From Pseudomonadota bacterium (GTDB lineage Bacteria > Desulfobacterota > Desulfovibrionia > Desulfovibrionales > Desulfovibrionaceae), in contig JAEWCY010000132.1 of assembly GCA_023390395.1 (NCBI GenBank), positions 40,419 through 104,418 on the forward strand: a stretch of 64,000 nt of DNA. The letters run 5' to 3'. The notes beneath the pieces were generated by a model. That model saw only the letters and a list, made by a program, of their open reading frames with translations, searched no databases and was not told where the DNA came from. The translations under genes and the position numbers were made by a program. Each line of letters begins with the position of its first letter. Within the stretch, counting starts at the first letter, position 1. This document shows positions 43,296 to 52,566 of the stretch, one piece after another.

Positions 43296-45038
43296 ATGGA
43301 CAGAGAGGAACACCTGCGCCGTCTCCAGGACGGGGAAACCTTCGACCTCCTGGTCGTCGGCGGCGGGGCCACGGGCTGCGGCATCGCCCTGGACGCCGCC
43401 ACCCGGGGACTGCGCGTCGCCCTGGTCGAGCGCGACGACTTCGCCCAGGGCACCAGCAGCAAGAGCACCAAGCTCGTGCACGGCGGGGTGCGCTATCTCG
43501 AAAAGGCCATCATGAAGGCCGACAAGGAACAGTTCGACCTGGTGCGCGAGGGCCTTCGCGAGCGCGGCCGGCTGCTTCGCAACGCCCCCCACCTGGCCCA
43601 TTCCATCCGCCTCATGACCCCGGTCAAGACCTGGTTCCAGGCCGCCTACATCTTCGCGGGTCTCGTGCTCTACGACCTGCTCGCCGGACGCCTGGCCCTG
43701 GGCCGCAGCCGGCTGGTCGGCCGGGCCACGGCGCAAAAGCTCTTCCCGCAGCTCAACCTCGACGGCTACGCCGCCGCGGTCATCTACTACGACGGCCAGT
43801 TCAACGACGCGCGCATGGCCGTGAGCCTGGCCCGCACCGCCGCCTCCCACGGGGCCGTGTGCGTCAACCACGTGGAGGTGACCGGCCTGGTCAAGGACAA
43901 GGGCCGCATCCGGGGAGCCGAGCTGCGCGACCGCATTGGCGGCCGGACCTGGACCGTGGCGGCCAAGGGCGTGGTCAACGCCACCGGCCCCTTCGCCGAC
44001 GCCCTCCGCCGCATGGACGACCCGCAAGCCCCAAGCATGCTCAAGGCCAGCTCCGGCATCCACATCCTGCTGCCGGCCGGGACCACGCCCGAGGACCTGT
44101 CGCTCATGATCCCGAGCACCGAGGACGGGCGGGTGCTGTTCATGATCCCCTGGCAGGAGCACGTGCTCTTCGGCACCACCGACGAGCCGGCCCAGGCCGC
44201 CTTCGATCCCGCGCCCGAGCGCAAGGACGTGGACTACCTGCTGCGCTACGCCAGCGCCTACCTGCGCCGGCCCGTCACCCGCCAGGACGTCCTGGCCGTG
44301 TGGAACGGCCTGCGGCCGCTGGTTTTCGACCCGAAAAAGAAGAACACCCAGGAGCTGGCCCGCTCCCACGTCATCGACAAGAGCCCCTCGGGCCTTTTGA
44401 CCATGGCCGGGGGCAAGTGGACCAGCTACCGGGCCATGGCCGAGGACGCCGTGGACGCGGCCTGCGCCGCCTTCGGCCTGGGCCGGGGGCGTGCCTGCGC
44501 CACCCGCGAGCTGCGGCTCGTCGGCTCGCGGGCCTTCTATCCCGAGGCCTGGCGGGACCTGGCCGCGCATCACGGCGTGGATGAGGCCCTGGCCCGGTCG
44601 CTTTTTTCCCTCTACGGCGACGAGGCCGGAAAGATCCTGGAGCTCGGCCGCCGCCACGACCTGATGGCGCCCGTGCATCCGGAGCACCCCTACATCGGCG
44701 CGGAGGTCCTGTTCGCCGCGCGCCACGAGATGGCGCGGCATATCGGGGACGTCCTGTTGCGCCGGCTCCCCCTGGGACTCGTCGACATGCGCCATGCCCG
44801 GGAAGCGGCTCCGGTGGTGGCGGAGATCATGGGCCGGGAACTCGGCTGGGACGATGCGCGCCGCGCAAGCGAGGTGGAGAGCGTCCGCCGGCTGCTGGAG
44901 GCCTGGTTCGCCGGGAACGGGGCCATGGATTCGCAGCGGACGGACGCGTCGGCAGAGGCAGGCCTGGACAACCGGTCCCCTTCCGCCACGGAAGGGGGGA
45001 GGCAAACGTCGCAAGCGCTGGAGGAGGGGTCGAAATGA
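43296..45038 (+). CDS. glpD: Glycerol-3-phosphate dehydrogenase (FAD, quinone-linked)
   Basis: Predicted 580-residue flavoprotein that oxidises sn-glycerol-3-phosphate to dihydroxyacetone phosphate. The FAD motif LLVVGGGATGCGIALDAATRG is at 18-38, and GTSSKSTKLVHGGVRYLE at about 52-69 is the GlpD signature. The C-terminal domain fits DAO_C. The last 40 or so residues (after WFAGNGAMDS) are low-complexity and look like an extension. The ATG of glpF overlaps its stop by 4 nt. GAGGT is 6 nt before the ATG. Confidence 0.95.
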   Translation: MDREEHLRRLQDGETFDLLVVGGGATGCGIALDAATRGLRVALVERDDFAQGTSSKSTKLVHGGVRYLEKAIMKADKEQFDLVREGLRERGRLLRNAPHLAHSIRLMTPVKTWFQAAYIFAGLVLYDLLAGRLALGRSRLVGRATAQKLFPQLNLDGYAAAVIYYDGQFNDARMAVSLARTAASHGAVCVNHVEVTGLVKDKGRIRGAELRDRIGGRTWTVAAKGVVNATGPFADALRRMDDPQAPSMLKASSGIHILLPAGTTPEDLSLMIPSTEDGRVLFMIPWQEHVLFGTTDEPAQAAFDPAPERKDVDYLLRYASAYLRRPVTRQDVLAVWNGLRPLVFDPKKKNTQELARSHVIDKSPSGLLTMAGGKWTSYRAMAEDAVDAACAAFGLGRGRACATRELRLVGSRAFYPEAWRDLAAHHGVDEALARSLFSLYGDEAGKILELGRRHDLMAPVHPEHPYIGAEVLFAARHEMARHIGDVLLRRLPLGLVDMRHAREAAPVVAEIMGRELGWDDARRASEVESVRRLLEAWFAGNGAMDSQRTDASAEAGLDNRSPSATEGGRQTSQALEEGSK

Positions 45039-45820
45039 ACGGATCGTCGTTGGGGAAGGAACTTTTTTCCGAATTCTTGGGGACCATGATCCTCATCATA
45101 TTCGGAGCCGGCTGCGTGGCCATGAAGGTGTTTTTCGGCGAGGGGCTCAACATCAGTTGGGACACCATCACCTTCGGCTGGGGGTTGGGCGTGTTTTTCG
45201 GCGTGCTGGCCAGCCTGCGGTCCGGGGCCCACATCAATCCGGCCGTGACCCTGGCCCTGGCCGTGACCGGCCGGTTTCCCTGGGGCAAGGTGCTGCCCTA
45301 CTCCCTGGCCCAGATCGCCGGCGGCTTCACGGGCGCGGCCATCGCGTTTCTCGACTTCAAGGCCAAATGGCTGCTGTTTGACCCGCAGTTGGTCAAAACG
45401 GCGGGCATCTTCTGCACCTTCCCGGCCGTGCCGGGCTTCTGGCCGGGATTCATCGACCAGGTCATCGGCACCGCCGTGCTCCTGTTCGGCATCCTGTCCA
45501 TCGGCGACTTCGGCGCGAAGAACCGCGTGCCCTGGATCGGCCCGGTGGCCGTGGCCATGCTGGTCATGGCCATCGGCATGAGCCTTGGCGCCATGAACGG
45601 GTACGCCATCAACCCGGCCCGCGACTTCGGGCCCCGGCTCTTCGCCCTGGTCGCCGGCTTCACCCAGCCGAACCTCATGGACACGAGCATCGTGCTCGTG
45701 CCCATCCTCGGGCCTCTGGTGGGCGGGCCGCTCGGCGCGCTCATTTACGACAGGACCACAGGCGCTCTGAACAAAGACCCCAATGCCGACTTTTGCGAAG
45801 ACGGCGCGCAGGAGTGTTAG
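45035..45820 (+). CDS. glpF: Glycerol uptake facilitator (aquaglyceroporin)
   Basis: Predicted 261-residue MIP channel of the inner membrane. The two NPA boxes are present: GAHINPAVTLAL and GYAINPARDFGPRLF, the latter with the Asp after NPAR typical of glycerol channels. It has six hydrophobic segments. The start codon overlaps the glpD stop (ATGA), and glpK starts 2 nt after its stop. Confidence 0.96.
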   Translation: MNGSSLGKELFSEFLGTMILIIFGAGCVAMKVFFGEGLNISWDTITFGWGLGVFFGVLASLRSGAHINPAVTLALAVTGRFPWGKVLPYSLAQIAGGFTGAAIAFLDFKAKWLLFDPQLVKTAGIFCTFPAVPGFWPGFIDQVIGTAVLLFGILSIGDFGAKNRVPWIGPVAVAMLVMAIGMSLGAMNGYAINPARDFGPRLFALVAGFTQPNLMDTSIVLVPILGPLVGGPLGALIYDRTTGALNKDPNADFCEDGAQEC

Positions 45821-45822
45821 CC

Positions 45823-47316
45823 ATGAGCCAGTACGTGTTGGCCCTTGACCAAGGCACGACCAGTTCCCGGGCGATCCTTTTCACGCGCGAAGGCGACATC
45901 AAGCAGATCGCGCAGAAGGAATTCACGCAGATCTACCCCCAGCCGGGCTGGGTGGAGCACAACGCCAACGAGATCTTCGACACCCAGTCCTTCGTCATGA
46001 ACGACTGCCTGAAACAGGCCGGCGTCGAGGCCTCGGAGATCGCGGCCGTGGGCATCACCAACCAGCGCGAGACCACCGTGGTCTGGGACAAGGCCACGGG
46101 CGCGCCCATCCACAACGCCATCGTCTGGCAGGACCGCCGCACGGCCGGCTTCTGCGACGAACTGAAAAAGCGCGGCCTGGAGAAGGTCATCCGCGAAAAG
46201 ACCGGCCTGGTCGTGGACGCCTACTTTTCCGGCACCAAGGTCAGATGGATGCTCGACAACGTGCCGGGCGCCCGGGCCAAGGCCGAAAAGGGCGAGCTGC
46301 TCTTCGGCACCATCGACGCCTGGCTCATCTGGAACCTGACCAAGGGCGCGGTGCACGTCACCGACGCCTCCAACGCCAGCCGCACCATGCTCTACAACAT
46401 CCGCACCGGCGACTGGGACGACGAACTGCTCAAGATCCTGGACGTGCCCCGTTCCATGCTGCCGCGCGTGAGCCGGTCCTCGGAAGTGGTGGGCGAGGTC
46501 CATCCCGAGTTCCTGGGCCGGGCTCTGCCCATCGCGGGCAACGCCGGCGACCAGCAGGCCGCCACCTACGGCAACGCCTGCCTGACCGAGGGCATGGCCA
46601 AGAACACCTACGGCACCGGCTGCTTCATGCTCATGAACACCGGCCAGAACGCCCGGGCCAGCGAGAACAACCTCCTGACCACCGTGGCCTGGTCCACGCC
46701 GTCGGGCATGCACTACGCCCTGGAAGGCAGCGTGTTCATCGCCGGCGCGGTGATCCAGTGGCTGCGCGACGGCCTGGGCATCATCCAAAGCGCCCCCGAG
46801 GTGGAACAGCTCGCCCTGTCCGTGCCGGACAACGGCGGCGTCTACCTCGTGCCCGCCTTCGTGGGCCTGGGCGCGCCCCACTGGGACCAGTACGCCCGGG
46901 GCGCCATGGTCGGCATCACCCGCGGCGTCACCAAGGCCCACATCGCCCGGGCGGCCCTGGAATCCATCGCCCTGCAGACCCTCGACATCATGGACTGCAT
47001 GCAAAAAGACGCCGGCATCAAGCTCGCCACCCTGCGCGCCGACGGCGGGGCCACCCGCAACAACCTGCTCATGCAGTGCCAGGCGAACGTCCTGGGCGTG
47101 CCGGTGGAACGGCCCCGGGTGACCGAGACCACGGCGCTCGGCGCGGCCTATCTGGCCGGCCTGGCCGTGGGCTTCTGGAAAAGCGAGGACGAGATCACGG
47201 CCATGTGGCAACTGGACCGGCGGTTCGAACCGAACAAGGACCCGGCCGAGCGGGAAAAGCTGATTCACGGCTGGCAGCGGGCCGTGGAACGCAGCAAGAA
47301 TTGGATCGAGTCCTAG
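45823..47316 (+). CDS. glpK: Glycerol kinase
   Basis: Predicted 497-residue FGGY-family kinase. The N-terminus YVLALDQGTTSSRAILF is diagnostic, and YGTGCFMLMNTG and LRADGGATRNNLLMQ are the later ATP and family motifs. It phosphorylates glycerol entering through GlpF; GlpD then oxidises the product. AGGAG lies 8 nt before the ATG. Last gene of the operon, with a good terminator after it. Confidence 0.97.
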   Translation: MSQYVLALDQGTTSSRAILFTREGDIKQIAQKEFTQIYPQPGWVEHNANEIFDTQSFVMNDCLKQAGVEASEIAAVGITNQRETTVVWDKATGAPIHNAIVWQDRRTAGFCDELKKRGLEKVIREKTGLVVDAYFSGTKVRWMLDNVPGARAKAEKGELLFGTIDAWLIWNLTKGAVHVTDASNASRTMLYNIRTGDWDDELLKILDVPRSMLPRVSRSSEVVGEVHPEFLGRALPIAGNAGDQQAATYGNACLTEGMAKNTYGTGCFMLMNTGQNARASENNLLTTVAWSTPSGMHYALEGSVFIAGAVIQWLRDGLGIIQSAPEVEQLALSVPDNGGVYLVPAFVGLGAPHWDQYARGAMVGITRGVTKAHIARAALESIALQTLDIMDCMQKDAGIKLATLRADGGATRNNLLMQCQANVLGVPVERPRVTETTALGAAYLAGLAVGFWKSEDEITAMWQLDRRFEPNKDPAEREKLIHGWQRAVERSKNWIES

Positions 47317-47624
47317 GAAACCTATTGCCCTGACCTCACGGCCCGGCCGGACCTCGGCCGGTCGCGGGGAAACCCATGCGCGCGGCGGCCCGGCTTCGGT
47401 CGGGCCGCCTTTTTTCGTGCCGTGGCCGCGAAGGCCTCCCCTGTTGCATCCGGCAGGAGCAAGGACGATCCAGGGGGCTTTCACGCCTGGGCGCGGGGAG
47501 GGCAGGGACGGCATCCCGCTTGTTTGTTTTAATGGAATCGATATAAGAATCTTGAAAGGGACCTCATTCCCCGATTCTGGCGTTGCAATCGATTTTTTTA
47601 CGTTATGTCGAAACGATCAGGACT
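47317..47624. other. Gap after glpK
   Basis: It contains the glpK terminator (47384-47415). About 47520-47620 is AT-rich relative to its surroundings and is the likely promoter region of the AcfC-like gene. No gene is seen. Confidence 0.55.
47384..47415 (+). terminator. Rho-independent terminator of the glycerol operon
   Basis: 9-bp stem GGCGGCCCG (47384-47392) / CGGGCCGCC (47401-47409), followed directly by six Ts (47410-47415). Confidence 0.92.
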
Positions 47625-48356
47625 ATGCGATTCTATAAAATGATGCGCGCCGTCATGGCGGCATGTGGAGTGCTCATGACCCTGCAGGCGGAAGTCATGG
47701 CCGCGCCGCTCATCGTGTACGGACCGGGCGGCCCCTATCCGGCCGTGCGCGAGTGCGCGGCTCTTTTCGGCGCCAAGTCCGGCCTCGTCGTGGAGGTGCG
47801 GGCAGGCGAACCGGCCGAGCAGGCGGAGCAGGCCGCCAAGGACGGCGACGTCTACTACACCGGCGCGGAATACATGATGGACGATTTTCTTCGGGACTAT
47901 CCCGGCGTTCTCGACGCCGCGGCCGTCATCCATCCTGCCGCCCGGCGGTTGGGCATCATCGTGCGCCAGGGCAATCCAAAGGGGCTCAGGGCTCTTGAGG
48001 ATCTGGCGACGCCCGGCGTGCGCATCCTGGATGTGCGCCTGGAAAACATGGACGGGCTCCGGGCGGCAGCCAACGCCAACGTCACGGTTCGCGTCACCAC
48101 CGGCCGACAGGGGCTCGCGGCCTGGAAGGAGGCGAAAGACCTCGATGCCTGGCTGACCTACAGGACCTGGGCCGTGCAGCTCGCGCTCGGGGAAGGGGAG
48201 TTTCTGCCCATCGACGGCCCCGGGGGGCTGCGCCGGATTCCGGCGACGGTCATGCGAAACGCGCCCCATCCCGAGCAGGCCAGGGCTTTCCTGGGATTTC
48301 TGGAAACGGACGAGGCCCGGGCCGTGTTCCTGAAAAACGGCTACGAGCCCTACTGA
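47625..48356 (+). CDS. AcfC-like periplasmic substrate-binding protein
   Basis: Predicted 243 residues from ATG 47625. A signal peptide (MRFYKMMRAVMAACGVLMTL, cleavage after VMA) is followed by PLIVYGPGGPYPAVRECAALFGAKSG, which resembles the accessory colonization factor AcfC / ModA-like group. VYYTGAEYMMDDFLRDYPGV fits the ligand-binding cleft. No ABC permease or ATPase gene is next to it, so it may be a sensor or use a remote transporter. Alternative starts at 47583 (TTG) and 47640 (ATG) exist; none has a strong RBS. Confidence 0.78.
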   Translation: MRFYKMMRAVMAACGVLMTLQAEVMAAPLIVYGPGGPYPAVRECAALFGAKSGLVVEVRAGEPAEQAEQAAKDGDVYYTGAEYMMDDFLRDYPGVLDAAAVIHPAARRLGIIVRQGNPKGLRALEDLATPGVRILDVRLENMDGLRAAANANVTVRVTTGRQGLAAWKEAKDLDAWLTYRTWAVQLALGEGEFLPIDGPGGLRRIPATVMRNAPHPEQARAFLGFLETDEARAVFLKNGYEPY

Positions 48357-48367
48357 GGGAGAGACGC

Positions 48368-49030
48368 ATGCGCATACTCGGTCTCAACTCCAGCCCGAAC
48401 GGCAAAAAAAGCCAGACCCGGCGACTGGTCCAGGCTGTCCTGGACGGAGCCGCCGCGAAAGGAGCGGAAACGGAATATGTCGATCTGCGCAAACTCAAGA
48501 TCGAGTATTGCATCGGCTGCCGCAAATGCTTCGCCACCGGCAAGTGCATCATAAATGACGACTATGCGACGCTTTTCGAGAAAATGTCGGCGGCCGACGG
48601 CATGGTCTGGGGGTCTCCCAACTACTCCTTTTGCGTCAACGCCCCCATGAAGGCGCTTGTCGACCGCATGGCCGACGTGATCCACTGCCAGTATTTCGAG
48701 GGCAAATACTGCGCGGCCGTATGCACGGCCGGCCGGGACCATGCCGTGATCACCCGTTTCCTGGCCAACAATTTCAACGACCTCGGGGGCTACGTCACGG
48801 GGACGGCCGGAGCGTTGGCCACGGATGGCCCGGAGGCGGTGGCCCGCGCCGAAACCCTGTCCTTCGCTTTGGGGCAAGCCCTGGCGGACGACATCGGCAC
48901 GAAGCGGACCTATTTCGACCAGCGCGTGGCCATCGACGCCAACAGGCGGGCCTTTCAGGATAAAATCCGGCAGAACAAGGAGCAATGGCCCTCCCAGTAT
49001 GCCTACTGGGAAAAAAGAGGCTGGCCCTGA
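48368..49030 (+). CDS. NADPH-dependent FMN reductase / flavodoxin-like iron-sulfur flavoprotein
   Basis: Predicted 220-residue protein starting MRILGLNSSPNGKKSQTRRLVQAVL, the FMN phosphate-binding loop of the flavodoxin-fold FMN reductases. CIGCRKCFATGKCIINDDY near 48-66 is the compact cysteine motif of iron-sulfur flavoproteins, and VWGSPNYSFCVNAPMKALVDRM the second FMN loop. It starts 11 nt after the AcfC-like stop, suggesting a two-gene unit. Confidence 0.85.
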   Translation: MRILGLNSSPNGKKSQTRRLVQAVLDGAAAKGAETEYVDLRKLKIEYCIGCRKCFATGKCIINDDYATLFEKMSAADGMVWGSPNYSFCVNAPMKALVDRMADVIHCQYFEGKYCAAVCTAGRDHAVITRFLANNFNDLGGYVTGTAGALATDGPEAVARAETLSFALGQALADDIGTKRTYFDQRVAIDANRRAFQDKIRQNKEQWPSQYAYWEKRGWP

Positions 49031-49251
49031 TCCTTGCCCGACGCCCGGGCGCGAAGGCGCATATCGACCAAGCCCGACGCCTGGGGCGCGACGCGACGGG
49101 CAGCCCGCCCCGAGAGTCGTAACGTCGGGCGATGGCGTGAGGACCACGGAAGACGCCGGACCTTTGCGCCGCCATGCCGCGGCGCGGCGAGCGGCGACGG
49201 GCCGCGCGCGTCGTCCCCCAAACAGAGCGACGTCAGTTTTGCCGGCGCGGA

Positions 49252-50412
49252 TCAGGCGGCCAGGGCGGCCTTGAGGACGGCCGCCAACTCCTCGTCGGTC
49301 AGCGCCACGGGATTGCCCTTCATGCTGCTGGCCCGGGAGGCCTGGGCCACGATGGCCGGGATGTCGGCCGGGGTCGGACCGAGGCGGGAAAGGGACGGCG
49401 CGTCGAGTCGGCGGCAGGTCGCGGCCAGCCAGACCGCGCCGTCCTCGGGCCTGGCCTCGCTTTTGCCGGTCAGGATCGCCGCCGCTTCGGCGTAGGCGGC
49501 CAGCGACGGGGACTCCGGGGCGCGTTGGCGCAGGGCCCGGATGTTGGCCTCGGCGACGTGGGGCAGAAGGCTCGCGCAGACCTGGCCGTGGGGCGCGGCG
49601 AAAAGCCCGCCCAGGGGCGCGGCGAAGCCGTGCACCGCCCCGAGCTTGGCGTTGGCCAGGGCCAGGCCGCCGAGCAGGCTGGCCAGGGCCATGTCCTCGC
49701 GGGCGTCGAGGTCCGCGCCGTGGGCGTAGGCCGCCGGCAGGGCCCGGGCCGCCCGGCCCAGCCCCTCGCGGCACAGGGCGTCGGTCATGGGGTTGGCCAT
49801 GTTGGACACGAAGGCCTCGAGCAGTTGGGTGAGGGCGTCGAGGCCTGTGGCCGCCGTGACCGCCGGCGGCATGGAAGCCGAAAGCAGCGGATCGACCAGG
49901 GCCACCTCCGGCAGCATCATGGGCGAGCGCAGGCTCACCTTGACGCGCTTTCCCGGCACGGTCAGCACGGCGTTGGCCGTGGCCTCGGCCCCGGTGCCGG
50001 CCGTGGTCGGCACGGCCAGGACGGGCAGGGGACGCGCCGTAAGCGGCCGGCCCTCGCCCACCACTTCGAGATACGCGTACACGTCCTCGATGTTGGTCGC
50101 CAGGGCGGCGGCGGCCTTGGCCGTATCCAGCGCGCCGCCGCCGCCAAGGCCGATGACCAGGTCGCAGCCGGCCTCCCGGGCCAGCCGGGCCCCGGCTTCG
50201 GCCGTCGCGACGTCGGGTTCCCCGGCCACGGGAAAGACCGTGGCCGTGAGGCCGGCCCGGCCCAGGGCGGCCAGAAGTCCTTCGTGACGGCCCGGGTTCG
50301 CGCCCGTGACCACCAGGGCCGCCCGCCCCCGGGCGGCGGCGAGCGTCGGCAACTGATCGGCGGCGTTGCGGCCGAAGACGACTTTTCCCGGCGTGGCGAA
50401 GGTGAATCGCAT
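49252..50412 (-). CDS. Iron-containing alcohol dehydrogenase family protein
   Basis: Predicted 386-residue NAD(P)-dependent dehydrogenase. GLGGGGALDTAKAAA near 92-106 is the nucleotide motif, TTAGTGAEAT is conserved, and metal ligands are seen in GLDALTQLLEAF (Asp; the usual next His ligand is Gln here), VHGFAAPLGG and PHGQVCA (two His). The family includes 1,3-propanediol dehydrogenase, so it could reduce the product of the glycyl-radical dehydratase, but it lies 7.6 kb away on its own. The His-to-Gln change leaves the metal and substrate uncertain. Confidence 0.85.
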   Translation of the reverse strand: MRFTFATPGKVVFGRNAADQLPTLAAARGRAALVVTGANPGRHEGLLAALGRAGLTATVFPVAGEPDVATAEAGARLAREAGCDLVIGLGGGGALDTAKAAAALATNIEDVYAYLEVVGEGRPLTARPLPVLAVPTTAGTGAEATANAVLTVPGKRVKVSLRSPMMLPEVALVDPLLSASMPPAVTAATGLDALTQLLEAFVSNMANPMTDALCREGLGRAARALPAAYAHGADLDAREDMALASLLGGLALANAKLGAVHGFAAPLGGLFAAPHGQVCASLLPHVAEANIRALRQRAPESPSLAAYAEAAAILTGKSEARPEDGAVWLAATCRRLDAPSLSRLGPTPADIPAIVAQASRASSMKGNPVALTDEELAAVLKAALAA

Positions 50413-50574
50413 GCCGCCAGTATGTCCCGGCCGGCCGGGCGGCGCAAGGGGCGGGAGGAGCCTTGCCGGCCCTGGCCAACATGCCGCCAGCGCCGACTGG
50501 TCACGCTCTCATCACCATTCCGCGATATTTTCCCCGTATACCTCCGCCCGACGCAGCATGCAGGAGCGGAGGAG

Positions 50575-51525
50575 ATGTACGATTCCATCCGGCGTTTACT
50601 TACTTTCTTCCTGCGCACGGGCAACCGCCCCGATCCCTCGGCCTCGCGCCTTCTTTGCGTGGCCGCGCGGCAGCAGGCCATCTTCCAGATGGCCGTCGGC
50701 CGGGAGAAGGCTTCCCCGTCCTTCCGGTACATGGTCTGCCGGGGCGTTCGCAGCGACGGCGTGGTCCTGGCCAGCCGGGACGCGGACGCCGCCATGCGCG
50801 AGGGCCTTAAGCGGCGGGAATTCTCGTTTCGCTTCCTCGTTCAGGAGGAAATGGACAAGTTCCCGCGCCTGCACACCTTCCAGGGGACGGTCACCGCGGT
50901 GCACAAGGACGAAAAGGCCATCACCGTGGCCTTTCCCGCCAACATCACCACCCTGGAGCAGCGCCGCAACGTGCGCCTGAAGCTCCACCGGCGCCACCTC
51001 CCCCGGCTCGGGGTCTGGGGCATGCCCAAGGGCGAATCCCAGGAACGCATCCTCAAGGAATGCGGCGTCGTCGAGCCGGAAAGCCGGCCGGACGAGGTGC
51101 AGGCCATGCTCAAGAACATCTCGGCCGGGGGACTGCGCCTTTCCCTGCCCTGGCAGGCCTACGTCCGGTCCGCGCCCTTCCTGTCGCAGGGCTGCCGCCT
51201 GCTGGTGCAGCTCGAATTCACGGACCCGGAAACGGGGCGCACGGACGCCTTCGTGTTCGTCGCCAAGGTCAGCAATTCCCGGGTGACGGAAGACCCGGCC
51301 ACGCGTCCGGAATTCGGGCTGCAGTTCGTCGCCGTCCGGCAGCAGGGGGCCCATGCCCGCTGGCAGGACGTCCAGGCCGAGGGCAGCCTGGACCTGCTCA
51401 AGCTCCTGCAATCCTATCAATTGGAATACTACCGGGAACTCAAACGGCAGCTCGCCCTGCGCGAGGAGCCGGACGTCGATCCCCTGGCCCGGACCGGGCG
51501 CAAGGACGAGGAAAAGGTGGCCTGA
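50575..51525 (+). CDS. PilZ-domain protein (c-di-GMP effector candidate)
   Basis: Predicted 316-residue cytoplasmic protein. The N-terminal ~110 residues have no clear family beyond a YcgR-like look. The PilZ part starts at EQRRNVRLKLHRR (the RxxxR loop) and has KNISAGGLRLSL (the N/DxSxxG motif), followed by the barrel to about 265. GGAG precedes ATG 50575. It leads a rightward cluster with CheX-, CheY- and CheA-like genes, suggesting c-di-GMP input into a chemotaxis-type or motility circuit. The long upstream frame extension is a shadow of the dehydrogenase gene. Confidence 0.85.
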   Translation: MYDSIRRLLTFFLRTGNRPDPSASRLLCVAARQQAIFQMAVGREKASPSFRYMVCRGVRSDGVVLASRDADAAMREGLKRREFSFRFLVQEEMDKFPRLHTFQGTVTAVHKDEKAITVAFPANITTLEQRRNVRLKLHRRHLPRLGVWGMPKGESQERILKECGVVEPESRPDEVQAMLKNISAGGLRLSLPWQAYVRSAPFLSQGCRLLVQLEFTDPETGRTDAFVFVAKVSNSRVTEDPATRPEFGLQFVAVRQQGAHARWQDVQAEGSLDLLKLLQSYQLEYYRELKRQLALREEPDVDPLARTGRKDEEKVA

Positions 51526-51649
51526 GGCGGCGGCCGCGCGGCGGCGCGTCGAACCCCGCGCCGGAGGCGCCCGCGCGTCCGGGCGGCGACAAAAGGGCAT
51601 TGGCGGCCGGGACCGTGAACCGGACCGCATCTTTCAAGGAGCGTGCATC

Positions 51650-52552
51650 ATGTTCAGCCAGTTTTTCGGAAACTACCTGCGCAAGCGCGGGTGCATCACC
51701 CTGGAGCAGCTGCGGGACGTCCTGGCCCTGCAGGACGCGGTGCGCGTCAAGCTCGGCGTCCTGGCCATCGACGCCGGCTACATGACCGCGCCCCAGGTGG
51801 AGGAGGTCCACCAGCTGCAATCCAGGATGGACAAACGCTTCGGCGAGATCGCCATCGAGCGCGGCTACCTGGACGAGGAGAAGCTCACGGGGCTGCTCGG
51901 CCAGCAGAACAAGCGCCACCTGCTCATCGGCCAGGCGCTCATCGACAAGGGCCTCATGAGTTTCGAGGAGTTCCAGGAGCACCTTAAGGCCTACAAGCGC
52001 GAATCCGGGCTTTCTCCCCGGGAGTTCGAGGCGCTCAAGGCCAACGACATCGAGGCCGTGACCGGAGCCCTGCTGCGCCTGCCGGACGTCGGCGAAACGA
52101 AGATGTACGTGGACTACTTCAGCCTCTTCGTGCGCAACCTGGTGCGCTTCATCGATGACCGCATCCTGCTGGAGCCGGCCCGCAAGGTCGAGGAGGAAGC
52201 GTTCGACAGCCTGATCCACCAGGAGATCGAAGGCCGCTTCAAGCTCTTCACCGGCATTTCCGGGACCGAGGAGGGCATGGCCCTGTTCGCGACCCGTTTC
52301 GCCAAGATGGACGTGGACGGCATGGACGCGGTGGCCCGGGACTCGCTTGGCGAATTCATGAACGTGCACAACGGCCTGTACCTGTCCAAGCTGTCCAACG
52401 AATGGGTGGAGCTGGAGCTGCTGCCCCCGGAATACAAAAGCGGAGGGAGCCTCAAGTCCGTGGGCGTGGCCTATGCCATGCCCTTCGCCCTGTCCTTCGG
52501 GCAGTTTCATTTCTTCATCGGCGTCGGTTCGCCGGTCATTCGCCATCGCTAA
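51650..52552 (+). CDS. CheX-type phosphatase with four MshEN-like repeats
   Basis: Predicted 300-residue protein. Residues 6-115 contain four copies of a motif of the form [FLI]G..L...G.......(L/V)...L..Q, with the key Gly at 7, 36, 65 and 94, an exact 29-residue period. It resembles the half-motif of MshEN c-di-GMP-binding domains, which normally occur twice. The C-terminal part (about 130-300) is a CheX/CheC-like domain with the phosphatase motif DSLGEFMNVHNG (Glu and Asn). CheX would dephosphorylate the CheY-like protein encoded 14 nt downstream. Confidence 0.82.
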   Translation: MFSQFFGNYLRKRGCITLEQLRDVLALQDAVRVKLGVLAIDAGYMTAPQVEEVHQLQSRMDKRFGEIAIERGYLDEEKLTGLLGQQNKRHLLIGQALIDKGLMSFEEFQEHLKAYKRESGLSPREFEALKANDIEAVTGALLRLPDVGETKMYVDYFSLFVRNLVRFIDDRILLEPARKVEEEAFDSLIHQEIEGRFKLFTGISGTEEGMALFATRFAKMDVDGMDAVARDSLGEFMNVHNGLYLSKLSNEWVELELLPPEYKSGGSLKSVGVAYAMPFALSFGQFHFFIGVGSPVIRHR

Positions 52553-52566
52553 GGGAGGAACGCGCC

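Noticed and set aside
49174..50574. Long N-terminal extension of the PilZ gene frame
   Set aside because: This part overlaps the iron-type dehydrogenase gene on the opposite strand and has shadow-like composition; the ATG at 50575 has a proper RBS.
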